From NCBI GenBank assembly GCA_914767715.1, contig OU612066.1, forward strand, positions 7,137,001 through 7,197,000: a stretch of DNA of 60,000 bases, written 5' to 3'. The notes beneath the pieces are model-generated. The model worked only from the letters and a program-made list of their open reading frames with translations, was not told where the DNA came from and searched no databases. How positions within the stretch are numbered: the stretch's first letter is position 1; each line of letters starts with the position of its first letter. The position numbers and the translations under genes were made by a program. The stretch comes from Membranipora membranacea. Its lineage: Eukaryota > Bryozoa > Gymnolaemata > Cheilostomatida > Membraniporidae. Shown one piece after another: positions 55,901 to 59,524 of the stretch.

Positions 55901-58466
55901 TGAACTACTCTCTCGTTGTCCTATTTGTGGATCTATTCACCCTTGATCTTTTTGTTACTTTTGGCCATTGGAACTTTTACTAGTACCGATTCCTATGTCA
56001 ATAACCACAATTTTGGAAAACAACTGTTGGAGAATATATAACTAACCAGTTGGAAGGCTGGCAGCAAAGTGTGCTGATTCAAAAGCCATCGGCTCTCCCC
56101 CTCCTCCCTGCTGAGTTGTCAATTGCTCTGGAGCTTGAGGTCTGGTTATACTAGCGTCTTCTTGTGTTGCTGCACGTTGAATAAGCGGAACATTTAATCA
56201 ATAACAGCTTTCAAAACTGAATCAAATTCAGTAGTAAAACCAAATGGCGGTGGTCCATTTGACCTCAAATAATTTCAATAAAGAGTAAATTTGAAAAAAG
56301 GAAGTTTTGCATTGCCATAACTTGTTTTTACATGTCCTTGTATGTGAGTATATTAGATGTATTGATTTAACATTCTCATGGAAATAAAACAATACATTCA
56401 GCTTGCAAAAACCAATAATAATGAATGGCTATTCATCATAATTGAGCTCATAAAAGAGAGAAACTTACCGGCTTGAAGGAAATCAAATTTACAGTTTTTG
56501 CAGAACCTTGTCAATTGACCTTTTTTGTTGCGTTTTCTCTCAGCTCGGCATTCACCAAACGGACATATCACAATCTCATCAGAGACAGCCTTTCCTGTTA
56601 CAGAGCCCTCCATAACATCCGCTCCTCGATTAGGAGGTCGAGATGTTGTCTCAGTGCTTGTGGTGAGACTCCCTGTAGGCATTTGTGAACAAGTTATATC
56701 TGGTTTCTCAGCAAAAATATGACTCTGAGTTGAGTGTTCAGGGTCTGTGGGTGTTGGTGTCACATTCTGACAGGCAAGATGTTGAGATATAGGTGGTCTA
56801 TGAGCTTCGGGAACACGTGCAATGAGCTCATTACCATCTCTTTTCTCTGGCTCATGCCTTGTGATGAAGGACTGTGAACTAAGACCTTGACCATCAGGGA
56901 TGAATAATGGTATTGTTTCCTCAGCACCCACTCGAGCTGGTGGGCTATTTGTTTCAGGCAAATCTGTGTTTAGCTGTGCTGCGGCTTGTGTTCGACGCTC
57001 AACTGGTTCACTGCATTTTGGGCATGATTTAGGGTACACACCATTTGTCTTTTCAAGGATCACACCACAGTCAAGGTTATGGCAAGGTCGCACTACTTCT
57101 TTGTCTACTTGTACTGTTACTACATCAGTTGGTGAATCACATTCAGGACAGTACTTCGGGTAGTGACCTTTTTTATTCCTTTTGAGCGGTTCCCCACATT
57201 CACTATTAGGACTAGTACCAATTCCTATGTCAATAACCACAATTTTGGAAAACAACTGTTGGAGAATATATAACTAACCAGTTGGAAGGCTGCCAGCAAA
57301 GTGTGCTGTTTCAAAAGCCATCGGCTCTCCCCCTCCTCCCTGCTGAGTTGTCAATTGCTCTGGAGCTTGAGGTCTGGTTATACTAGCGTCTTCTTGTGTT
57401 GCTGTACGTTGAATAAGCGGAACATTTAATCAATAACAGCTTTCAAAACTGAATCAAATTCAGTAGTAAAACCAAATGGCAATGGTCCATTTGACCTCAA
57501 CTAATTTCAATAAAGAGTTAATTTGAAAAAAGTAGGTTTTGCATTGCCATAACTTGTTTTTACATGTCCTTGTATGTGAGTATATTAGATGTATTGATTT
57601 AATATTCTCATGGAAATTAAACAATACATTCAGCTTGCAAAACCCAATAATAATGAATGGCTATGCACTATAATTGAGCTCATAAAAGAGAGAAACTTAC
57701 CGGCTTGAAGGAAATCAAATTTACAGTTTTTGCAGAACCTTGCCAATTGACCTTTTTTGTTGCGTTTTCTCTCAGCTCGGCATTCACCAAACGGACATAT
57801 CACAACCTCATCAGAGACAGCCTTTCCTGTTACAGAGCCCTCCATAACATCCGCTCCTCGATTAGGAGGTCGAGATGTTGTCTCAGTGCTTGTGGTGAGA
57901 CTCCCTGTAGGCATTTGTGGACAAGTGATATCTGGTTTCTCAGCATAAATATGACTCTGAGTTGAGTGTTCAGGGTCTGTGGGTGTTGGTGTCACATTCT
58001 GACAGGCAAGATGCTGAGATATAGGTGGTCTATGAGCTTCGGGAACACGTGCAATGAGCTCATTACCATCTCTTTTCTCTGCCTCATGGCTTGTGATGAA
58101 GGACTGTGAACTAAGACCTTGACCATCAGGGATGAATAATGGTATTGTTTCCTCAGCACCCACTCGAGCTGGTGGGCTATTTGTTTCAGGCAAATCTGTG
58201 TTTAGCTGTGCTGCGGCTTGTCTTCGACGCTCAACTGGTTCACTGCATTTTGGGCATGATTTAGGATACACACCATTTGTCTTTTCAAGGATCACACCAC
58301 AGTCAACGTTATGGCAAGGTCGCACTACTTCTTTGTCTACTTGTACTGTTACTACATCAGTTGGTGAATCACATTCAGGACAGTACTTCGGGTAGTGACC
58401 TTTTTTATTCCTTTTGAGCGGTTCCCCACATTCACTATTAGGACACACACGCCCATCCTCATCCAT
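1542..58466 (-). CDS. RNF213: RNF213/mysterin-like giant AAA+ ATPase and E3 ubiquitin ligase (97 inferred exons)
   Basis: This gene fills most of the window. RNF213 is a cytosolic giant with a dynein-like ring of six AAA+ units joined to a ubiquitin-ligase shell; it ubiquitylates proteins and bacterial LPS and coats lipid droplets. I built the model by eye from GT..AG sites, keeping phase at every junction: 97 coding exons, 18,957 nt, about 6,318 residues, against about 5,200 in human. Evidence includes G-E-T-G-C-G-K-T with D-E-A-N (AAA3), G-K-P-G-S-S-K-S with D-E-V-G (AAA4), long matches to the family through AAA5, a C3HC4 RING and an RZ finger. Start: ATG at 58466, just after an acceptor at 58490; an in-frame upstream ATG (58508) lies across that acceptor. 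Stop: TAA at 1542-1544. Extra length comes from a duplicated N-terminal cassette and two additional RING-like exons. Exons follow in blocks. Single exon edges may be off; the identity is not in doubt. Confidence 0.96.
2203..2258. repeat. 27-bp tandem repeat, two copies
   Basis: Two adjacent copies of a 27-bp unit beginning AACAGGTATGG and ending GGCATG, with two mismatches. It sits inside an intron beside the truncated palindromic element. Confidence 0.8.
2265..2675. mobile_element. Truncated palindromic MITE-like element (family E), copy 1
   Basis: Starts with the terminal sequence ATAGACAGTTTTCTG and a GGAGTTGTCCTCTCTCC motif, runs through the same body as the full copy at 33555-34073, and stops before the other terminal arm. 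It contains the inner palindrome arms around GATTCAGAGTCTGCA and GCAGATTCTGAATC. No coding capacity; a non-autonomous DNA transposon remnant is the likely nature. Confidence 0.8.
8336..8356. repeat. AT dinucleotide microsatellite
   Basis: Uninterrupted alternating A and T run in the intron between the RZ-finger exon and exon 87. Confidence 0.9.
8424..9159 (-). CDS. RNF213: RNF213-like exons 85-86: RZ finger
   Basis: The RZ finger is split between a 35-nt exon (9125-9159), encoding A-C-P-N-G-H-P-Y-Y-I-G-D, and exon 8424-8530, encoding C-G-R-P, then A-R-C-M-D-C-G-Q-S-I-G-G. Together they form the RNF213/ZNFX1-type zinc finger (Cys, His, then Cys and C-x2-C). In vertebrate RNF213 this finger is required for LPS ubiquitylation. 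All expected ligands are present. The tiny first exon is easily missed by gene predictors. Its phase (1 in, 0 out) fits both neighbours. Confidence 0.93.
9551..12162 (-). CDS. RNF213: RNF213-like exons 80-84: E3 shell between RING and RZ finger
   Basis: Exons: 11814-12162, 11336-11592, 10737-10983, 10303-10443 and 9551-9830. Helical, Leu-rich sequence with R-L-N-K-F-F-M-A-F-V-S-E-V at the start, R-T-P-W-L-L-L-E-I-I-F later, and a final exon ending N-P-V-P-Y just before the RZ finger. Phases chain without a gap, so the acceptor and donor-like sites near 10530-10600 and the frame near 10000-10210 are not needed. A remnant of an intronic repeat lies at 11157-11290, close to the start of the 11336 exon's donor. 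Confidence 0.85.
11157..11290. mobile_element. Solo terminal arm of the family E palindromic element
   Basis: Carries the ATAGACAGTTTTCT end, TTCGGAGTTGTCCTCTCTCC and AGCATAGGAAAAA motifs of family E, with many differences, then loses similarity. Intronic, no coding capacity. Confidence 0.7.
12359..12535 (-). CDS. RNF213: RNF213-like exon 79: canonical RING finger
   Basis: This 177-nt exon (about residues 5101-5160, phase 2-2) holds a complete C3HC4 RING: C-x2-C-x11-C-x-H-x2-C-x2-C, then C-x4-C. All eight zinc ligands are present, with Pro-Ile between the first two Cys and a Pro before the third, as in active RINGs. Human RNF213 has its single RING at the matching place, after the AAA+ ring and ahead of the RZ finger. 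In RNF213 the RING is needed for some activities, while the RZ finger carries the main transfer cysteine/zinc chemistry. The C-x4-C final spacing, instead of x2, is shared with the two extra modules. Confidence 0.95.
12838..12865. repeat. Perfect 28-bp palindrome
   Basis: CACAGAGTAAGGAT followed directly by its exact reverse complement, with near-symmetric AT-rich flanks extending it to about 40 bp. Intronic, 303 bp upstream (in transcript sense) of the RING exon. Could form a cruciform in DNA or a hairpin in the pre-mRNA. Confidence 0.9.
13009..20331 (-). CDS. RNF213: RNF213-like exons 65-78: AAA6 and E3 shell before the RING
   Basis: Exons: 20181-20331, 19509-19703, 19087-19232, 18356-18549, 17806-18116, 17088-17310, 16799-16925, 16364-16544, 15697-15835, 14767-14912, 14301-14513, 13767-13939, 13336-13459 and 13009-13106. 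The early ones give F-I-G-Y-S-S-E-C-T-A-L-A-V-L-Q and E-R-S-K-F-Y-L-L-L-C-A-T, typical of the last AAA unit. The 17806 exon begins G-G-K-W-K-C-V-H-I-D-D, matching the family, then runs into an Asp/Glu tract encoded partly by a GAT microsatellite (about 17840-17880). Several phosphorylatable and basic loops follow. No P-loop is present. Helical E3-shell sequence leads directly into the RING exon. Confidence 0.88.
14913..15696. other. 783-bp intron with AT repeat and a tRNA-like box B
   Basis: Holds an ATGAATAT-type and AT microsatellite at about 14936-14985 and, near 15330-15345, GGGTTCGATC, a possible box B of a decayed tRNA-derived SINE on the plus strand. The upstream box A is not convincing. 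No exon is required by phase. Confidence 0.4.
17485..17775 (+). mobile_element. tRNA-derived SINE (family B), fullest copy
   Basis: A tRNA-like head at about 17597-17680 has box A TGGCTGAATGGTCAGCG and box B GAGTTCGAGTCCC, followed by a tail with ATCATGGAAATCGT..GAGTGGACCACTCATTC. Parts recur at 28270-28515 and 48795-48880, showing a dispersed family. It is not a functional tRNA: the acceptor stem does not pair and the length is wrong. Confidence 0.7.
19812..19978 (-). mobile_element. Degraded tRNA-derived SINE (family A)
   Basis: Read on the minus strand it follows the two better family A copies near 31 kb: a head with a tRNA-like box A region, TGGTGCCACAGGA, a box B relic GTGGGTTCATGTC, and TTCAAGATAGATTGTTCC. 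Heavily mutated. Confidence 0.6.
20713..20946 (-). CDS. RNF213: RNF213-like exon 64: extra RING-like zinc module 2, after the AAA5 core
   Basis: One 234-nt exon, phase 2 at both ends, encodes about 78 residues (about 4216-4294). It starts R-M-C-P-A-V-C-D-M-C, then x11 to L-P-C, R-R-H, Y-V-G-P-C-C, an acidic and Lys-rich spacer, then C-x4-C and V-I-P-G-N-W-K-W. The layout matches module 1 residue for residue around the zinc ligands, including the Gly in place of one Cys and the Cys-Cys pair. The extra upstream Cys also occurs in the true RING exon, which begins R-C-P-R-Q-C-P-I-C. Neighbouring exons are standard AAA5 and post-AAA5 sequence, so the exon is an insertion relative to vertebrates. 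Splice sites (tttatag, GTATTT) and frame are good. Confidence 0.88.
21061..22050 (-). CDS. RNF213: RNF213-like exons 61-63: AAA5 core
   Basis: Exons: 21912-22050, 21570-21763 and 21061-21237. The translation opens E-S-R-Y-L-L-I-L-T-E-N and continues with F-G-S-K-F-P-E-D-V-S-Y-T-Q, V-I-L-L-N-L-D-D-L-Y-E-S-L-Y-D-A-L-N-Q-Y and V-D-L-G-L-G-T-H-R-V-K, then F-P-I-P-L-I-N-R-L-E-K-H-Y. These segments are near-verbatim features of AAA5 in vertebrate RNF213. There is no P-loop, as expected for this inactive unit. The block lies between the two RING-like exons, so both inserts flank the AAA5 core. Confidence 0.93.
22269..22454 (-). CDS. RNF213: RNF213-like exon 60: extra RING-like zinc module 1, between AAA4 and AAA5
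   Basis: One 186-nt exon, phase 2 at both ends, encodes about 62 residues (about 3984-4046) that interrupt the usual run from AAA4 into AAA5. It reads as a RING relative: C-x2-C-x11-C-x2-H-x4-C-C, a gap, then C-x4-C followed by P-I-P. Spacing of the first three Cys and of the last pair equals that of the canonical RING exon of this gene. Where a RING has Cys three residues after the His, this has Gly, and an extra Cys sits next to the sixth ligand. Acceptor (tttgcag) and donor (GTATGA) are good and the frame is open through both neighbours. Vertebrate RNF213 has no such insert that I know of. It could be a structural zinc knuckle, a partner-binding site or a degenerate RING. Confidence 0.88.
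22574..24261 (-). CDS. RNF213: RNF213-like exons 55-59: catalytic AAA4 unit
   Basis: Exons: 24030-24261, 23740-23910, 23391-23563, 22991-23134 and 22574-22819. AAA4 is the second hydrolysing unit. Walker A is V-V-G-K-P-G-S-S-K-S in the 24030 exon; Walker B is S-V-V-V-L-D-E-V-G-L-A-E-D-S in the 23740 exon. The 23391 exon gives L-H-P-L-L-E-D-G, then G-I-S-N-W-A-L-D-P-A-K-M-N-R-G-I-F-V, which holds sensor 1 and the arginine-finger area. The 22991 exon ends in E-F-F-G-L-R-D-F-Y, and the 22574 exon runs to the N-terminal edge of the extra RING-like exon. Conservation with vertebrates is highest here, so this block anchors the family assignment. Confidence 0.95.
24457..28178 (-). CDS. RNF213: RNF213-like exons 47-54: catalytic AAA3 unit
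   Basis: Exons: 27987-28178, 27648-27774, 27270-27386, 26874-27114, 26462-26613, 25747-25845, 24887-25054 and 24457-24626. AAA3 is one of the two ATP-hydrolysing units. The 27648 exon has the Walker A motif I-I-M-G-E-T-G-C-G-K-T; the 26874 exon has Walker B as V-L-F-L-D-E-A-N followed by C-N-P-Y-R-R-H-S, which carries the sensor 1 Asn. I-H-G-G-T-T and V-Y-R-V-Q-A-L match the family. The conserved Lys, Asp and Glu are all present, so the site should be active. The 24887 exon encodes D-E-C-S-F-V-S-L-R-D and then a run of Glu and Asp, an acidic loop leading to AAA4. Confidence 0.94.
25150..25310 (-). mobile_element. tRNA-derived element with Ser/Leu-like box A
   Basis: On the minus strand: GTGGCCGAGCAGC (box A type of tRNA-Ser/Leu) and, about 75 bases later, GAGTTCAAATCCCGG (box B), with a long middle and no closing acceptor stem. 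A Pol III-derived SINE or tRNA pseudogene in the intron between exons 52 and 53. The rest of this 690-bp intron shows nothing clear. Confidence 0.6.
25925..26376. mobile_element. Palindromic MITE with TTAA ends
   Basis: About 450 bp, almost wholly an inverted repeat. Ends read TTAAACCACTGCTGCCACAG at the left and its near complement at the right, so TTAA flanks both termini. The inner arms around AATGTTGTTGTTGACCAAT pair almost perfectly about a short loop near 26135. TTAA targets are typical of piggyBac-type transposases, though the terminal bases do not clearly match that family. No coding capacity. It fills the intron between exons 51 and 52. Confidence 0.85.
28265..28515 (+). mobile_element. 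Decayed SINE of family B
   Basis: Shares ATGGGAATAGCATTTA near its start and GAGCGGACAACTCATTCGAA near its end with the 17.5-kb copy. The tRNA-like boxes in between are eroded. Lies in the intron between exons 46 and 47. Confidence 0.6.
28752..33329 (-). CDS. RNF213: RNF213-like exons 38-46: AAA1-AAA2 region with a P-loop
   Basis: Exons: 33223-33329, 32626-32942, 32006-32357, 31545-31647, 31225-31378, 30465-30633, 30043-30102, 29751-29889 and 28752-28884. The first ends in N-E-V-L-L-C-N-D-K-T-T-V-E-E, a family signature. The 32006 exon starts with S-K-R-A-G-V-G-K-S-L, a P-loop that in vertebrate RNF213 belongs to AAA2, the unit reported to hold ATP without turning it over. No clear Walker B follows, which fits a structural site. 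Later exons give W-S-E-L-R-H-Y-V-Y-F-L-S-N-Q-L and H-P-Y-L-F-F-N, both recognisable in the family. The exact boundary between AAA1 and AAA2 cannot be set by eye. Confidence 0.88.
28885..29750. other. 865-bp intron without recognised content
   Basis: Contains a GC-richer patch at about 29030-29100 and short open frames that do not fit the splice phases. I see no exon, RNA or named repeat; phase from exon 45 to exon 46 is already continuous. Confidence 0.5.
30900..31060 (+). mobile_element. tRNA-derived SINE (family A), plus-strand copy
   Basis: Head GGGATGGCGCAATCGGTTAGCG (box A) and GCGGGTTTGTATCCC (box B), then a non-tRNA tail ending near GGTGTACACCTCATCATC. Very similar, in opposite orientation, to 31678-31845. 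The two lie on either side of exons 41 and 42. Confidence 0.8.
31678..31845 (-). mobile_element. tRNA-derived SINE (family A), minus-strand copy
   Basis: On the minus strand: GATGGCGCAATCGGTTGGC (box A) and GTGGGTTCGAGTCCC (box B, intact), with the same tail as the plus copy through CCAGCCCCCAGCACC. Forms an inverted pair with 30900-31060. Confidence 0.85.
33060..33195. repeat. Degenerate AACT-rich simple repeat
   Basis: Irregular repetition of AACTAACT, AACTTAAT and CTAAACTAA words in the intron between exons 38 and 39. Confidence 0.7.
33555..34073. mobile_element. Palindromic MITE-like element (family E), complete copy
   Basis: Both ends carry the same long terminal inverted repeat: outer ATAGAYAGTTTTCTG, then GCCTCAATTYGGAGTTGTCC, GTACTTTTAACCCA and GCATAGGA words, continuing inward for well over 150 bp. 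The middle is short and non-coding. Copies or parts lie at 2265-2675 and 11157-11290, so it moved more than once within this one gene. It sits in the 1.7-kb intron between exons 37 and 38; the remainder of that intron (34074-35057) has a G13 run and no clear exon. Confidence 0.88.
34725..34737 (+). repeat. Homopolymer G tract (13 G)
   Basis: Uninterrupted run of G in an intron; its length is liable to assembly and replication error. Confidence 0.95.
35058..46338 (-). CDS. RNF213: RNF213-like exons 17-37: N-terminal helical arm and linker
   Basis: Exons: 46025-46338, 45445-45716, 44923-45135, 44533-44731, 44271-44329, 43742-44066, 43048-43146, 42619-42735, 41962-42124, 41202-41513, 40625-40903, 39961-40202, 39541-39691, 38942-39159, 38364-38513, 38062-38226, 37510-37769, 37202-37304, 36500-36761, 36243-36387 and 35058-35233. 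The translation is alpha-helical, Leu-rich and mostly without named domains, like the curved stalk and linker of vertebrate RNF213 structures. Family-like stretches include F-L-S-C-G-E-L-I-D-W (39541 exon), F-V-D-L-A-S with L-L-N-A-L-T-G-Y-S-P-L-I-Y-D-L (38942 exon), and N-F-L-G-I-P-Q-L-G (35058 exon). The 36500 exon holds an acidic loop and the 36243 exon a Lys/Gln-rich helix. Donors are standard except for a weaker GTGGGT after the 38062 exon. This arm leads into the first AAA+ unit. Confidence 0.88.
35858..36207. mobile_element. Palindromic MITE, second family with the ACCACTGCTG end
   Basis: About 350 bp with terminal inverted repeats of about 130 bp. The left reads TTTAAACCACTGCTGACAC and the right, reversed, TAAACTACTGCTGCCACTC; inner words such as GCAAATAATTTGCAC pair across the centre. 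The end matches the 25925-26376 element but the body differs. Fills most of the intron between exons 36 and 37. Confidence 0.82.
36817..36869. repeat. AT dinucleotide microsatellite
   Basis: Two AT runs with a short break, immediately left of the U2-like fragment. Confidence 0.9.
36909..36943 (+). pseudogene. U2 snRNA 5'-end-like fragment
   Basis: The stretch contains CTTCTCGGCCTATTGGCTAA and then GATCAAAGTGT, which matches the first about 35 bases of metazoan U2 snRNA with very few differences, including the branch-site-proximal 5' stem. Similarity stops before the branch-point recognition sequence and Sm site, so no functional U2 is present. A U2 pseudogene or the head of a U2-derived SINE is likely. 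Confidence 0.75.
42219..42618 (+). mobile_element. Family D repeat, copy 1, abutting a splice donor
   Basis: Begins TTAAACCACTAGGTGGCTCA and runs about 400 bp to the base before exon 24. A second copy in opposite orientation is at 55284-55685 and a partial one at 53786-53975. All three contain the palindrome TGACGTCA. No long open frame and no clear terminal inverted repeat, so its class is unknown. Its right end contains the GTAATT donor used by exon 24 (minus strand). Confidence 0.82.
42891..42960. repeat. Short inverted repeat (hairpin)
   Basis: GTGTTGGCTCTGAT with a following TTGGCTG arm pairs with CAGCCAATCAGAGCCAACAC across a short loop. Intronic, between exons 23 and 24; nothing else notable in that intron. 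Confidence 0.8.
46689..48608 (-). CDS. RNF213: RNF213-like exons 13-16, with a CBM20-like beta domain
   Basis: Exons: 48292-48608, 47876-47952, 47449-47586 and 46689-46852. The first encodes a helical segment rich in Lys, Asn and Arg that opens the structured part. The last two (about residues 1220-1321) read as a small beta domain: a V-T-F-K-M-V strand, later V-W-V-A-T-W-K-P-P, then L-Q-Y-K-Y-F-I-H-D and Y-E-W-L-G. That order (Trp strand, Pro turn, Tyr-Lys-Tyr strand, Trp) is what starch/glycogen-binding CBM20 modules show, and a similar N-terminal module has been proposed for RNF213. The fold call is by motif only. If right, it could bind glycan or glycogen, or serve as a protein contact. 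Confidence 0.75.
46853..47448. other. Intron without recognised content
   Basis: About 600 bp between exons 15 and 16 with no repeat, RNA or exon that I can support. Confidence 0.5.
48795..48880 (+). mobile_element. SINE tail fragment of family B
   Basis: Shares ATCATGAAAATCGTAAGCAT and GGAGTGGACCACTCATTCG with the 17.5-kb copy; the tRNA-like head is missing. Confidence 0.65.
48982..55053 (-). CDS. RNF213: RNF213-like exons 5-12: modular disordered N-terminal region
   Basis: Exons: 54985-55053, 53438-53489, 53056-53129, 50325-51314, 49949-50011, 49679-49750, 49234-49317 and 48982-49074. The 990-nt exon (about residues 655-984) is rich in Ser, Pro, Glu and Lys, with acidic patches, a P-K-P-P-P-R-A-R-R-like basic proline stretch and no predicted fold. 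The small exons encode Gln/Ser/Asp-rich linkers. Nearly all of these exons are phase 1-1 and a multiple of three in length (52 and 74 nt act as a pair), so each could be skipped without changing the frame. The 69-nt, 52-nt and 74-nt exons are supported only by splice sites and matching phase and are the least certain in the gene. Human RNF213 also has a long unstructured segment here. Confidence 0.7.
49381..49600. other. GC-rich intronic patch of unknown nature
   Basis: Higher GC than its surroundings, with a near-palindrome TAACGGGCCCCGTTA at about 49440 and a hairpin-like GGGTAGTGACCCTATACCC. Not an exon by phase; may be an old repeat. Confidence 0.35.
51785..52985. mobile_element. 1.2-kb foldback element with about 560-bp inverted arms
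   Basis: Left arm about 51785-52365 and right arm about 52438-52985 are inverted copies, with a loop of about 70 bp. Matching words include GCTAATCG, CTGATTCTGAAAATATTGGT, CATGTCATGGCGTTGTGC and, next to the loop, AGGACATGTCAACAGAATAT. No coding capacity. It occupies most of the intron between exons 7 and 8. A foldback or large palindromic DNA transposon is the likely nature. Confidence 0.88.
53577..53611. repeat. 7-bp tandem repeat (TATAGTC)n
   Basis: Four to five near-perfect copies of a 7-bp unit in the intron between exons 5 and 6. Confidence 0.9.
53786..53975 (+). mobile_element. Family D repeat, partial copy
   Basis: Matches the first half of the 42219-42618 element, from TTAAACAACTAGGTGGCTCA to just past TGACGTCAGAG, then diverges. 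Same orientation as the 42-kb copy. Confidence 0.8.
54241..54254 (+). repeat. Homopolymer C tract (14 C)
   Basis: Uninterrupted run of C in an intron, prone to length error. Confidence 0.95.
55284..55685 (-). mobile_element. Family D repeat, inverted full copy
   Basis: Read on the minus strand it matches 42219-42618 from TTAAACCACTAGGTGGCTCA to CTCATAATAAATTACC, with scattered mismatches, including TGACGTCA. Lies in the intron between exons 4 and 5. Confidence 0.85.
55979..58442. repeat. 1,232-bp direct tandem duplication covering the zinc-ribbon exon pair
   Basis: Unit 1 is 55979-57210 and unit 2 is 57211-58442; matching positions are offset by exactly 1,232 bp throughout. Each unit holds one short exon, one intron and most of one long exon. 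Mismatches are few and spread over exons and introns, with no frameshift, so the event is recent or the units are being homogenised. Confidence 0.95.
56047..58466 (-). CDS. RNF213: RNF213-like exons 1-4: duplicated N-terminal zinc-ribbon cassettes
   Basis: Exons: 57701-58466, 57279-57401, 56469-57224 and 56047-56169. Each long exon (about 252 residues) carries three zinc-ribbon-like knuckles of the form C-x4-C-x14/15-C-x2-C. Two are near its start and one at its end, separated by a Pro/Thr/Ser-rich, probably disordered stretch. Each short exon encodes 41 residues rich in Gln and Gly. The two pairs are near copies: eight amino-acid differences between the overlapping parts of the long exons, no frameshift, and both 756 and 123 nt are multiples of three. 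Human RNF213 also begins with a small C-x2-C zinc motif, so the position fits the family. The downstream long exon starts inside the first knuckle and has Ser where its first Cys should be. The knuckles may bind ubiquitin, nucleic acid or protein; nothing here decides which. Confidence 0.85.
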
Positions 58467-58490
58467 GATTGAGGAATCATCCAAATTACA

Positions 58491-59524
58491 CTGTATAACA
58501 CAGAGCACATGATACTATACCAGTACTGAATAATACATTAATATATTTGCAGCATCATGACATACATATGTGCGGTGACTTTTTTTCAAAATTTGTACAA
58601 CTAACTAGGACAAATGTATCAATATATATATAATGTCCGATAAAATAGGATTATTACAGAAGCATTCAGTATGCTAATAATTATGTACTACTGGGGTACT
58701 GTCAGCTGGATTTGAACATCAGTCTCTGATGATTAAATAAACACCCAACCAACACCTCGGCTTTGGTGTCTTAATGTGTGTTAGTTTACTTACCAATCAG
58801 CATATGACATCCAAAATATCCCTTTGTCAGCTAATCTTTTCTTGTATCTACCAATTTCTACAAGATACCAAATATCAAATAAGGTAGTCACAACACTTTT
58901 CAAGGGTTATTCTGGTAACGGTGTATCAGTATCCCTCTGTTCAAGAGGCCCCAAGTCATATTCTAATACATTGGGGAAGACTGATAATGTCTTCTCAGTC
59001 AATTTTGGTCATTTAAATAAGACCATATACAAGCACAAGAGCTGACAAATGCTCAGGAAGAGTAATCAAAGTTATCAAGTGCTAGTGCGCAGACACGTCC
59101 AGGTGTTATAACAGAGCAGTAATATATACCCAGGCATGCTAGCTGGTTGGCCAGTTTCCAGTAAGTGAATTTGTATACACTTGCTTCAAACCAAGATAAC
59201 CGATATCAGCTTTGAAGACATCAAACAGTAGACCTACATGTTGGTCAAAGGAGGGTGGTTAAAATCGCAAGGTCGGTCTCAATCCGATGAATGGGGGTTA
59301 GAGTTTCCTTCAAGGGGCCGCAACCAGGGTTTCACAAAGCTCAGGCGTACGTATTCAGTGCCAATTAGCTCTCAGTTTGCAGGCATGCTGGAGCACACCA
59401 GGAATCAGACATTCTACCCCCTATATAGTATCCCAGCGGGCACATTGTATGCGGCAACATGTTTCCAATGTCGCAATTGGATTGTTTCTGTGTTGCATGG
59501 TACACGTTTAACATTCAATATCTT
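58491..59524. other. Region upstream of the first coding exon
   Basis: An acceptor (ttatacag) at 58490 implies a 5' non-coding exon further right. One candidate donor on the minus strand is GTAAGT at 58788-58793, following a possible exon that begins at about 58794. A TATATAT stretch lies at 58624-58631. I see no protein-coding gene, and the promoter cannot be placed with confidence. Confidence 0.35.

Noticed and set aside
56900-57163. Plus-strand frames repeated at 56.5-57.2 and 57.7-58.4 kb
   Set aside because: Antisense to the duplicated zinc-ribbon exons and duplicated only because the DNA is; no sign of a protein family.
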